Below are positions 39,141 through 50,090 of a stretch of 64,000 nt of DNA, piece after piece; the first letter of the stretch is position 1, and each line of letters starts with the position of its first letter. This DNA is from Chaetorhynchus papuensis (lineage: Eukaryota; Chordata; Aves; Passeriformes; Rhipiduridae). Location: NCBI GenBank assembly GCA_013396525.1, contig VWYX01000831.1, forward strand, positions 248,001 to 312,000. The letters run 5' to 3'. Position numbers and translations under genes: made by a program. A model generated the notes under the pieces. It made no database searches. It saw only the letters and a list, made by a program, of their open reading frames with translations, and was not told the DNA's origin.

Positions 39141-42100
39141 ACCTGCACAACTGCTCTATAGAGTGAGAACAGAGTTGGTCACACACCTTGGTTACGACTC
39201 TTGTATTTGCTGACCGTATGGTCCACTGGTGTTCCCCATTCTGACCTCACTGTACCTCCATACAGGGGAGGAGGCAACTGCAGAAGGCACCTATAACACC
39301 TGCATGATTTTATGCTTAGGTACCGATGTGTTAGTCTGTCTGGACTCTATACTGAAGAGCAGGGTTCTCCCAGATTTTCTCTTTATATGCCAAATCCAAG
39401 TAATTTCCATTAATTCTACAATAAATCCTGAACTCAGAAGAATTGCCTATAAAACCAAAGCAGAATTTGTTGAAGTATGCAGAAAACACAGATCTGCAGC
39501 AGGACTGCTGATGAATTTAGCCTGGAGATTATTATTTTTCTGTGTGAAGGCCAAAGTAATGATTCTTCACTTAAAAAGAAACTGTACAAGTCTGCTAAGA
39601 AAAGTAGTTCTGATGAAGAGCAGAAAAATGGAAGTGATTGAAATGATCTGCAGAAAGTAACACCAAACTGATTTGCCAATACTGTTGAAGAGAGTTGGGT
39701 GACATTTCCCAGAGCAATGAAACACATGGGACAGGTGATGTCATTAATCTGTTTTGGCCAACTCATCATCTTAATGATTTTGGAAAGCTGCTAGGATTAA
39801 CGATTAAATGTTATTATAGAGCCTATTTATTCTTCACATCAAAGTAAAAGAAACAAATACTTGTTAATACTGAAAGTTAGGGCAAGACACAGGAACAATT
39901 GTATTCTCCTTTTGTATTAATTTCTGTACTTCTCTGTATTCTTTTTTTGGAAAGTACTAAGTGACTTCTGGAAAGTCATGTGTTTTGTCTAGTAAAAGCA
40001 ATAAAGTAACAAGAATCCTCTTCAGAGGTTTTCTTAACAAGAAAAACCCAACCAAACAAAAAACCCCACAAGATATTCAGGTGGTCTATTTTTCCCCTTA
40101 ATTGTACCCCCAATTATTTATACATTTGTATTTAATATCTGGTAGAGTCAGAAAGTGGGGAAAAGATTCAGCTAGAAGTTCAAGCTTTTGAGGAGGTGCT
40201 GCATTTTCTTTGGATGAGTGCTGTGCACACTGCAGTCAGCACTTTAGCAGGAGTGACAGAAGTCAAGTGCCTGCCAATGTCGGGAGCAGAGAAGGCAGGT
40301 CTCACAGGAGCAGGAACCAGGAGTGAAACCAGCAGCTCAGTTGGACTCCCAGAATTTCCCTTCAGTAAAAAGTGCTTGGACTTTAGGGCCCCCTTTTCTG
40401 TCACTCCCATAATTCCTGTCTTCTTAATCATGCCAGGCTTCAACAGAATGACTGCTTGGTTCATATTTCTTCACAAAGATAGCTGAAAACTGCTCAAACC
40501 ATGTGACCACCTCGATTCCTCACTTACATTGAACCAGCATGGGTCACGTTTAGATGCTGAGGCTTTTGGAAACTTTCCACCTGAGAGGTAACTTTTACCC
40601 TCTCTTCCTTTAAAAACACAGGTCAGCAACCCATCCACCTCCCCATTGCACAGTAGAGGTAAAAGAGAGGGTCCTGACCCTACTGTTACATCCTATAGCC
40701 AGAGGCAAGGAGTGTGACTCCAGCCTGGACTTGCACATTTAGCCATGCAAGCCCAGGTCCAAAATGCATCTTCTCCTATATATCTTGATGATAGAGCACA
40801 CTCTTGTCATCCAATAAAGAGTCTTTTCTCTTCCCTATTTCTTGGCTCAAAAGTGTTGTAATTTTCGTAACGTGTTTTGTCACCCCAAAGGTGCTCCTGA
40901 GCTAGAAGGGAAGGGTGATAGGAGAGGGGCAGAGAGCTCTACAGCAGCAGCTTTGCATCTCTAGGAGCAGAGGAGATAAACAAAACTGGTTGAGGATGAT
41001 AGCCATTCCCTGAGCTATCACTGCAGTAGGGCCAGTCTAAGTACTAAGCGCTACCTTGGCAGCAGCTGGAATAAGCCGTTCCACAGTCCTTCAGAAGGCA
41101 AGGGGAAGGCACAGGGCACAGCCTTGCTTTGCTGTGAGAAGCAGCTTGTTGCCCAAGGCAAATTTCTGCCTGTGACTCCAGGCAGTTTTGGGTTAGGGCT
41201 TCCATCCACTGCTCTGGATCTGCACCTAAGATTCAGTTGATAAGATTCATTTCTGCTTACCCATTTTCTACTCAAAACTGTGTTCCCTGCATTACAGCAA
41301 GAGAAATCCAAATTCTACAAACATCCTGATAACGCGTGACCTAATATACCAAGATGCCTCAAGGCTAATTGTCCTGTTTCTTCCTGTCTATACTTTTGCT
41401 TGCTTTAAATCCATTTCTACCTATTCAAGCTATGTGTCTGTAACCATACTTGTAATTTACTTACTTTTCATAAAAATGCTGATTCTGAGTTTGTGGTTGA
41501 CTTTATTTCAGATGGTGATACCGGGATTTTTTGAAAGTGATGACCATGGAAGTTGTTGGCTTTACATGTGGTTTTGTCAAAAATAGAAACTTGTAGGGTT
41601 TCTTGGTGATGTGTTTTCTCCAAGTGACAGAGCAGTTTAAAAGATGCCTCAACATATTCATTTTCAAGGATATCTCAGACTTATTTCTATTTGAGGTTGT
41701 ATATACTGACAGGGAGACACCACTCCTGCACTTTTACATTTGTTCACACACTTTTTTTCGGAAGACCTCAGGACCTATTTTTGCTCAGTTTCTGAGGGCA
41801 ATTAGTTATGGTTCCGTTTGATGACAGTAGGCAAAATACTACTTAACTAAACTCCTGGGTGAAAATTGCTAGAAGTTCCAATTACCCACAGTGCTTTTTG
41901 TCCCAAGGAAGAAACTCCTTTGTATAGGAATTCATTGCTTTCTATGTTTTTTTTTTTTCCTGTCACTTCTAATGATAACCAAGGTCAAACCTTTTAATAT
42001 ATTGTATGAGATTTCTGAAGGATTGTTAACTACCTACATCTGAGTTGAAGGAGAAGTTTCTGGGTGACCAGAATTTCTGATTCAGTCAGACTTTGACTAC

Positions 42101-43424
42101 TGTTTTAGTTTGGGCCAAGGCTGCCATCACAGGGACCTTAAAGCAGGACTGAGTTCTGTTTGCTTCAAGCCAAGGCCATTTTTCTGCATGCAGCCACTGG
42201 CTGGCCTGGACACTACTTGGATTCATTCAGCTACAACGGCACTGGGAAGGCAGAAAGCTGAGGAGGGTGGTAGAGAAGACGAGTTGCAGGACCTGAAGTT
42301 GCTCTGTTCCCTTGTTGCTACAGGGGTCTGGGCAGGGCTAAGGAGTAGAGTCTCCAACAGGAGCCATGGGGTGAGACAAGGCAGCAGAGCAGGTGTCAGA
42401 AATATCCTTCAGAAAAAGGAGAGAGAGGAAGGTCTGAAAGGCAGCAGGTCTTGTTTTCATCCTTACCTAAGGCAAAACTTTCTGAAGCATATGCACGTAG
42501 CTTTCCCCTTCAGGAAATTACCCATCCTTTGGGTAATTTTCTGCAAACAATGTGGAAATTAGCAAACAGACCACCAAAAATGCTTTGGGAGGAAAAGCAT
42601 TGTAAGGTCAGTAGTGCTGAAGGTCTTTTGGGAGAGAGGGCAGGATGGGCAAAACATGAATAACTTTTACCAGTTAATAGACATTAGCACATACTTCAAC
42701 TTCAGCAGAATGCATCAAAGGCACAACAACAGAGGGAAATATACCTGGCCAAAAATACGTGAGAGAAGAAACCTCACTATGAAGAAATTCAAAATTTGCT
42801 ATTCCTAAGAGAAAAAAGTTCTCTACCACAAAGAAAAAAAGCCAAAGCATAAACCCGGAAGAGAGGTGTGATGAATATGCCCATACACACATAGGGTTAT
42901 GCTACAGACATAATCTTTGGATTTATTTAGCTGTGACTAAACTAAATATTGACATATTAAATTAAAAAAAACCAGACTGTTGAGAGGCAAAAAAAAAGCC
43001 TTTATGAGTGAATCCCACATACTTTTTTCTTTGCACAGGACATAACAGTTCAAAGGAGTGTTAACTTATAGACGTTTCACCTTTGCTTTATCATCCAACA
43101 TAGACCATGTAACAATCCAACAGAATGTACTCATGGCTTATCAGCCAGTAGAAATAACTAAATAGTTCTCATTAAAATCTTTAGATTTTTAGACCTTTAG
43201 ATTTTTAGATCTTTAGAATTTACAAAAATGTTAAGCACCAAAATGTACAAATCACACATCTACATGAAAGGAATATTCACATGAACCCAAATTAACTTGA
43301 AGTCCTGCTAAACAAACCTTACAGTAATACTAGGAGAACAACAAATATTTACCTCCCATGCTCCTAAAAGGCTTGTCTTCTCTTTAGATACTGATTCTAA
43401 AATTCCTTCTCAAAATAATTACTG
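39141..43424 (+). other. HDAC9: HDAC9 large intron, segment 7
   Basis: This is non-coding intron. Open frames at 39229-39660 (143 codons) and 42110-42562 (150 codons) are the longest, but neither has a recognisable domain or convincing splice context. A 16-bp tandem repeat lies at 43178-43220. An A/C-rich tract lies at 40045-40070. Confidence 0.75.
43178..43220. repeat. Short tandem repeat, unit of 16 bases
   Basis: TCTTTAGATTTTTAGA and CCTTTAGATTTTTAGA occur in tandem, followed by a partial third copy (TCTTTAGAATT). About 2.7 units are present. Confidence 0.85.
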
Positions 43425-43904
43425 AGGGCCTGAGCTCATTTCTGTGGAAAAGGATGGATGGCCCTCCACTAACTCCAGCGGAGGCCCTAATTGCTTGGCT
43501 CTACTAATAAACTAATCTCAGGCACCTGGAACTAGCAGGCTCCATGCCGGGAAGCCAGGGCTCAGGTTACCCAAGAAATGCTCCAAATATATTCACACAA
43601 ATCACTAGCCCTGCAGATGTGCAAATACTGCTTTTGTCATACTGCTGGAGAGATGGACATGTGTTTGCAGGGCTGTAACACATAAAACCTGAAGATGAAT
43701 TCATTGTGTTGCTTTAATCCCTTCCAGAGGCCAGGTGGGTATTTGGGGAGCCAGATAAGTGTGTTGATTATCCACATTACTCATTGCATTAATCCACTTG
43801 TCTGTGACTCACAGTATCTGAAACGCTCACAGCATAAATATGTAGGTGGCTGGAAAAATATATGTATTTCATGAGTGCCTGTTGTCTGTAAATGAAACCT
43901 AATC
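43425..43904. promoter_or_regulatory. Possible intronic enhancer-like non-coding element D
   Basis: Two TAATCC words (43715-43720, 43790-43795), an AGATAAG word (43753-43759), the homeodomain-like CTAATTG near 43487, a TGCAAAT octamer-like word near 43619 and several E-box-like words cluster in low-repeat sequence. The look is that of a conserved non-coding element. This is inference only. Confidence 0.3.
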
Positions 43905-46900
43905 AGTAAGTTAGCCTAAAACTTTGACTAAAATCTAAACAACTCTAAACTTTGCTGATGCTTACAGTTTGTAATATTATAGTTAAAGGATGTGGATACC
44001 ACTAGAGGATGTAGGCCTCAGTGTAAGCCTTGTGAGACAAACTACTCTATATTTTAACAAATTTTAAAAGATTTTCACAGGCAAATGTTTTCTGTGACCT
44101 CAGAAATTAAAGTAGGTGTCATGCAATTTCTATGGAACCTTCCACAAATTTCTTCTCCTTCCCTGAAATGATTAGGTTGATAAATATGTGTCAAACACAG
44201 TATGTGTCTGGTTTCATTTGAGGAGGGGAGAATGATATAAACAGGACAGAGTTTAACATGAAAATGCAGGAGAGCAAGATTAGACTGCCTTCTTGGTCTC
44301 CAACAAATTGCTGAAATAGGTGTCTGGTTTAGGTGATGTTCACACAGGTTGACTAGTAATAAAAAAAATTATCTCAATTTGTTCATCTGCATGAAGAATA
44401 TTGTTTCTATTGACTACATAGACATAAACACAAAATAATTTCTGAAGCAAAGATGGGAACATCTTCCCAAGTTATCTATGTTTTGTGATGCTCCAGACTT
44501 TTTTTTGTTTTTAAGACACTGTAAAAAAACCCCAAACCCAGAAAACAAGCAAACAAACAAACAAACAATCCAGAAAAAACCTCCAAAACCAAAAACACCA
44601 AAACAAACAAACAAAAAACCCATTTAAATTGAATTTTTAGATTAGAGACCTGGAAAGATTCTATTTTAGATAGTGACTGAATGGCAAACTTACAGCTTCA
44701 TTGAAAAAACTGTGCAAATATTGCAATAGTGAAGTTCATGTCTGGGAGTAAAAGAAAGGCAGAAAAGGCAGCTCTAAAGCCTCAGAGTTCAGAGCCAACC
44801 AGCACTGAGAAAAGTCCAAACAGAAACAGCATCAATCCCCCCTCACTGCCAGCTGAATTTCCAAGGTTTCTTTAAGAAGTATGTTTAAGTAATAATGTTT
44901 GATGAAGACCACCACAATCCACTGGTACACCCTTGCTAGCTTGAAGGTTGTTCCAATAGGGAACAACCCATGTTGTCTTCTGTACTCTAACAATTATCAG
45001 AAAAGTGAACTCACTTAATGAATTATCAATAGTTAGTGATAATTGAAACTGAACATTGAAAGATGTATGAGAAATCCCCTTGCTCAAAGAACTACACAGA
45101 CACCAGCTGTGTTAATTATAGGCAACTTATAAGTTGAGGAGAGCAGCAGAAATAACAGTATTCTGCTGATGGCAGAATCCATGGAATGGATCCTGTATGG
45201 CAGCAACATTCTGTGCCGTGAACGGCTCCTGCAGGCAGGAGTTTGGCTTCTTCCAAACTGCTCAGCTGGGAGTTTAGAAGAGTAGGCAGGAGATTGTGAA
45301 TACGTGAGCATCAGACAGACAGTGCTGCTGCCACCACTTGATCCGAGGATGCAGGGAGTAATCACACCACGGATAGCAAAAATGCCTCCTGTGCCTACTT
45401 TATTGACCACTAAGCCAGCACTGAAAAAAGTGAACGCTAAATTCTCACAAAGGAATGTATCCACTTCTGTTCTCCATAGGGAAAATATTCAACACAGTAG
45501 TGTCCGTGCATTCTTCACTCGTCTCCAATCACACACCCTCCCAGCAAAGGTTGCAAAAGATATGTATGCCTGCAAGGAGAAAAAAGATATCTCTTCTGAA
45601 AATTTATCACAATTAAAATTATTAGCAAAAATATGCAAAAATAGATTTCAGGAAAAAAAATCCTGAATGTTAAGTTTTATTACTTGGATGGATACATAGA
45701 CCTCTTCAGATAGCTCAAGATATTTCCTGGAATATGTAACACTATCCTGTCGTACATTAAAAAAGCAATAAGAGAAGTTGGGGACTGTATTTAAAGGAAG
45801 GGAAATGGTTAAATGACTCCAAACCAGGACAATTCTTGTAAAACCTCTTTTTGCTTACTCATATTTTCTTTCTTCATTTAGTCACTTATGACAAGGTCCC
45901 AGGTGATTTACCCTTCCCATGCCCTTATGTCTTTTCACTGAAGTAGTGACCCTAGATATTAATGTGGGTTTTGAGGCTGCCTTTTAAAGCATTTATTCTC
46001 ATTTCAGCTGTTATTGATGAGCACTTGTTTGCATAAAGGCCCCTTTTATTACATGCAGGGTAGACATTCTCACATCCCACGAGCTGCCGATTTATTTTGC
46101 AGCGCGCGAGGGGCTGGGGTACTCCCGGGTACTCCCACCTGCCTTCCCACACAGCCTGAACTCAGCTTCACCTCTCTGAGCAGCCAGCAACCCCTTCTTG
46201 TCCAAGCCAGGCCTTCGAGCTGCTGTCCCAAGCAACAACACACAGCAATGCTAACTGTTACTGGGTTTATTAAAAAAAAAAAGCAAGCCATATGTATATA
46301 TATATATATTCCTGCATAAGTGTATATTGAGCCCAGGTGAGGATAAACAGAGCCTGCAGTTATAAGTCACAAGTGTGAATTTGAACTGAAGTAATATTAA
46401 GTGGTTTGAAAATATTTCTCTTGCATCCACTTTTGGTTGAGGTTCTGGGAATATAAGCACAGAAAAAAGAAAAACAGAAAGAAAGGGGTCTGAGAAGCAA
46501 TCCTACTCCGTGGAGTGAGCAAATGTCAAGGTTTCTAATGGCTTCACAGGGTTTTAACCTTTGTCATGTCAGCAAAAGTGACCACCTGTTGACAAAACAG
46601 AGGAGAAAATCTCCCTTTCTATTCTGTTACAGTCTTTTCACACCTGCCTATTTCCCTGAAGTGTTTGCCTCTGCCTACAGCCAGCAGCAGTTATGACAAA
46701 AAAAAGATGGCTCCTAAGTGGGATCTCATGTAACAATTCCTGAATTTCTAAACCATTTAACATGAAAACTTATATGCAAATCATTGCTCCTTTCCAGGGA
46801 GCTCTGGGAGCTGAGTTCTCTGTAGAAACTTGACTCACAGTTGCTCAGTGCATTTGGTACTGAGTAGTAAGAACATCACTTTTCACTTTCAGTGCTGTGG

Positions 46901-47265
46901 GAAAATTTAAATTCTATTTGTGTAAGGTCATAAAATGCATGTTCTAACATCATCTTCTATATTCAATATAATAGAAAAACTTTGTCTTTTATAAGCCTTT
47001 GCATGTGAAGCTGTCTTGCCTGTCAGGGAGAACTGACAGGTTGCCTGCCTAATCTCTAGCAAAGTCAGTAGCCCGCACTGTCAGCAGGAAAACATCTGTT
47101 GAATTGATTTATTGAGTGGGTCTTAGGTGCAAGTTGGGGGGTGGGGGTCCCCACTGTTTATTACAGCCCTGACCTAATGAACTTAATTTGTTGACATGTT
47201 TCCCTCAGTGCTTCACTTGATCCCATCTCACATTTCTCCCTACTGTGCTGTTTTCTTGGAAACAG
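43905..47265 (+). other. HDAC9: HDAC9 large intron, segment 8, with acceptor
   Basis: This AT-rich intron contains an A/C-rich tract (44521-44622), a short (TA)n run (46293-46309) and a small GC-rich patch at 46095-46145 with the direct repeat ggtactcccgggtactccc. A frame at 45304-45666 is open for 120 codons without a known domain. The intron ends in ttttcttggaaacag, an acceptor whose last 10 bases contain several purines and which is therefore weaker than usual. Confidence 0.75.
44521..44622. repeat. A/C-rich low-complexity tract with (CAAA)n
   Basis: Runs of AAAC (agcaaacaaacaaacaaaca) are surrounded by A- and CC-rich words. The long minus-strand frame here (phenylalanine/glycine-rich) is an effect of this repeat. 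Confidence 0.85.
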
Positions 47266-47443
47266 GAGTTCCTGGCACATCGGCATGTCCACCAGTTGCA
47301 AATCTACCAGGCTCAGATGGCTACAGTTGGCATGGCAGGATCAGATAAACATCGACCACTTTGCAGGACCCCATCTTCCCCTGCTGACTCCACATTACCT
47401 CACCCAGACATGGACCAGCCCAGCCAGCATGTCTACACAACTG
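47266..47443 (+). CDS. HDAC9: HDAC9 internal exon: linker before the deacetylase domain, with 14-3-3 site
   Basis: This 178-nt exon enters in phase 0 and leaves in phase 1. It starts EFLAHRHVHQLQIYQAQMAT and ends with the codons for YTT plus one base. It joins the full-length form of HDAC9 after MQQ, replacing the MITR tail. The segment HRPLCRTPSSPADS fits the class IIa phosphorylation and 14-3-3 pattern L-x-R-x-x-S-x-P and aligns with the third 14-3-3 serine of HDAC4 (RAQSSP); phosphorylation by CaMK/PKD-type kinases there drives nuclear export. The start HxHQLxxYQA resembles HDAC4/5 more than my memory of human HDAC9. The upstream frame is open, but the acceptor AG at 47264-47265 and the phase fix the start. 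The donor is CTG|gtagga. Confidence 0.93.
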
Positions 47444-49043
47444 GTAGGATTCCCCAAAGACTGCTTTTAATAGGCAGGGCAAATGCATTTGTTCATGTGG
47501 GATCAGCAGACTTAAATGCCTCAAATACCTCCTGCAGCAATGCATTCAGTTTTAGCCCTACTGCCCCTCGGTTTTATGATGCTATATTGGCACCAGCTCA
47601 ACCAGTGCAGCTGATAAATCACAGGGTTAATATTCACACAGTCATAAATTATTATCATTGACTGGCTCTGGCAATACAGAAACAGGTGCATTTTTGGTGC
47701 CTTTAAGTCATTTATAGCTTTTTCTTTCATTTCCCTATTGTCTGGTTCTTGTCTCTGTGTTCTCATTGCCTGTTTTGTAAAGAGACCACCAATAAGATGA
47801 AGCCCACCAGTAAGGAGGAAAACTACAATGTAATTCTCAATGTCTTCATTTGACAAGTCAGTCTCTGCTTCAAGGTAGCTTTCTCTACAGAGAGAGCAAA
47901 GCTGCAGGCATGATCAAGTGATGTTACAACTTCTGTGTCATTCAACAGTTGCGTGGAGTCTACAGAAGCAGGTTTTGTGCTCAGGGCCTGGGCATTCCAG
48001 TCACTCAGGGAGCATGGGCTGTCCAAAGCAAAGTGATTAGAACCTCAAAAATCTTCAGTCAGAGGAAGGAAAATGACCACAGAAACCTCATTTCTTATTA
48101 TGGGTAATCTAACTTCGCATGTGGGTCCATCTTTTTAAAAGCCTGAATCTCAGTGTAACATTAGAGCATGGTCAGAAGTGAAGATTCACTTTGCGCTCAA
48201 AGAAAAAAAAAGGGGGGGTGCGGCAGGAAAATACTTGCAGTTACTGTTTATGAAGGTTTATGCCAGAAGTATTATTTCCTTCAGCTGGAAGAACTTCCCA
48301 TGCCCTGCAAGTTTACATCTTTTCAGGCCAGGAGCATGGATTGATGTAGGATGAAGTACTTAATGGCCACTGTGTGGGACTGTGCGAGAGAGCATGCTCT
48401 CCCATCTTTCCAACTAGACTGTGAACTTGGAAAGCAAAAATATAATATTATTTGTTGGGTAACAAATATTTGGATTGTATAGAAACAAACATACTAATTC
48501 ACTTTCCATGAGTTTCTGCAAAGAGAACAGCCACATACAGACAGGATTCTTAAGCTAGACCACAGTTTTTCTAGTTGTGTTCATAGAGTCCCCAAAACAT
48601 TGTAAACTCATTCTAAGATTCACAGAGCACACCAAAACTGAGGTCACTGTGTGTAGCCTTCACTGTCCCATTCAAAAATCTGCAGTTCCACTGAAAAAGT
48701 TGAATGGAGTTATGAATACAAAAGCTGCTGCTTCAGCCTGATTGCTAAGGTTTACTGACACCTCCTTTTATAATCCCCAGGAAGGGGAGCTGGGTCACGG
48801 GGGTTATATAGATCTGTGGACTTCTGGCATCAGTGGAGCTAATCAAGAAAGAAAGTGTGAAGCTAAGATGGAAAAATAATAGAAGGAATGAAGTTATGTA
48901 GGACAAACACTGAATGGAGACGGTGATGGGAATGGGACATCCCTGGCATAAAGGGCTCCAGACGTGACACAAAGAAACCTGATCAGTTCAGCAATGGAAA
49001 TGCCAATGGCCAAATTAGGCAGAGTCAAACCTTACCCTTTTAG

Positions 49044-49250
49044 NNNNNNNNNNNNNNNNNNNNNNNNNNNNNNNNNNNNNNNNNNNNNNNNNNNNNNNNN
49101 NNNNNNNNNNNNNNNNNNNNNNNNNNNNNNNNNNNNNNNNNNNNNNNNNNNNNNNNNNNNNNNNNNNNNNNNNNNNNNNNNNNNNNNNNNNNNNNNNNNN
49201 NNNNNNNNNNNNNNNNNNNNNNNNNNNNNNNNNNNNNNNNNNNNNNNNNN
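49044..49250. other. Assembly gap (207 N)
   Basis: The run of N is flanked by ordinary intronic sequence. The length may be estimated. The open frames that span it on both strands are artefacts of the masked bases. Confidence 1.
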
Positions 49251-49976
49251 ACTGAATTCCTTTTTCAAAACACGGAACATCTTTTTCTCGAATCCTTGTT
49301 TCTTGTTTTATTTAATCTTTTTATCCCCTCCACTGCTCTTTCAATATAATAGTCTCTATTCATTACTGAAAAAAAAAAAAAATCCTCCTATTTTCATCTG
49401 CCCTACAACTTTTTGCTTCTGCTTCTCCACTTCTGCTCTGCACCCTCAGCTCTTTTATATCCTCTAGGTACCAGCTGGAGACAGCATGGTGCTGTACCTG
49501 CTTGCAAGCTGTACCTATGCTAATGGCCAGTACCCCCTGGCTGATTGACCAGGTCCCACAGAGCACACAGAGCTGCATTCACAGTTAAGCCTTTCCTTTC
49601 TGCTTAAAGAAATCTCTTTCCCTGACATGTGTCTAGGCTTACAGACCTATATATGTAACCTTTATCACTCCAGTTTTTGAATACATCGAAAATAGAGCTA
49701 TTTTTTATGTTATGAGATTGACACCTTTGGAGTGACAGTGAACAGAGACTTTGCAACATCAACAGTTCTAATGCAGTTTCTGTGAAAAAAAAAAAATCAA
49801 TCTGTGTATTATTAACATATGGGACGTTATGGTATAGAATGGCTTTATCTGTGCATACTATTTCCTGGATCTGGATGCTGCCCTAGCATTCATTCATCCA
49901 TCAGTGGAAAGAAAGAAACTCAGACCCAGTTTTTATTTATTCTCATATGTCCTTTAGAAAATCCTTTAGGATGAAA

Positions 49977-50090
49977 GTCCTGAGGAACATGGTCTGATCA
50001 CAGTGCTGACCTGTTCTGAGCAGAGTTGGACTACAACCCTCTGGAGGTTCCTGCCAACCTCACCCATCCTGTGGTTCTGTGATTTTCTCC
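49977..50090 (+). mobile_element. CR1 LINE 3' fragment, plus strand
   Basis: The words gagttggactacaaccctct, ggaggttcctgccaacctca and ctgtggttctgtgat match the final hundred bases of avian CR1, in which the tail is an ATTCTRTG-type repeat. The copy is very short and diverged. Confidence 0.75.

Noticed and set aside
39229..39660. 143-codon plus-strand open frame next to the CR1 copy
   Set aside because: Not part of CR1 (the element is on the other strand and ends near 39140). No known domain.
42110..42562. 150-codon plus-strand open frame
   Set aside because: No domain, no good acceptor-exon-donor arrangement, and no resemblance to HDAC9 isoform sequence.
47245..47265. Upstream extension of the linker exon frame
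   Set aside because: The polypyrimidine/cag acceptor at 47251-47265 marks the exon start, and the upstream residues do not resemble class IIa HDACs.
48964..49467. 167-codon frame spanning the run of N
   Set aside because: About 70 codons are unknown bases, so the frame is an artefact of the gap.
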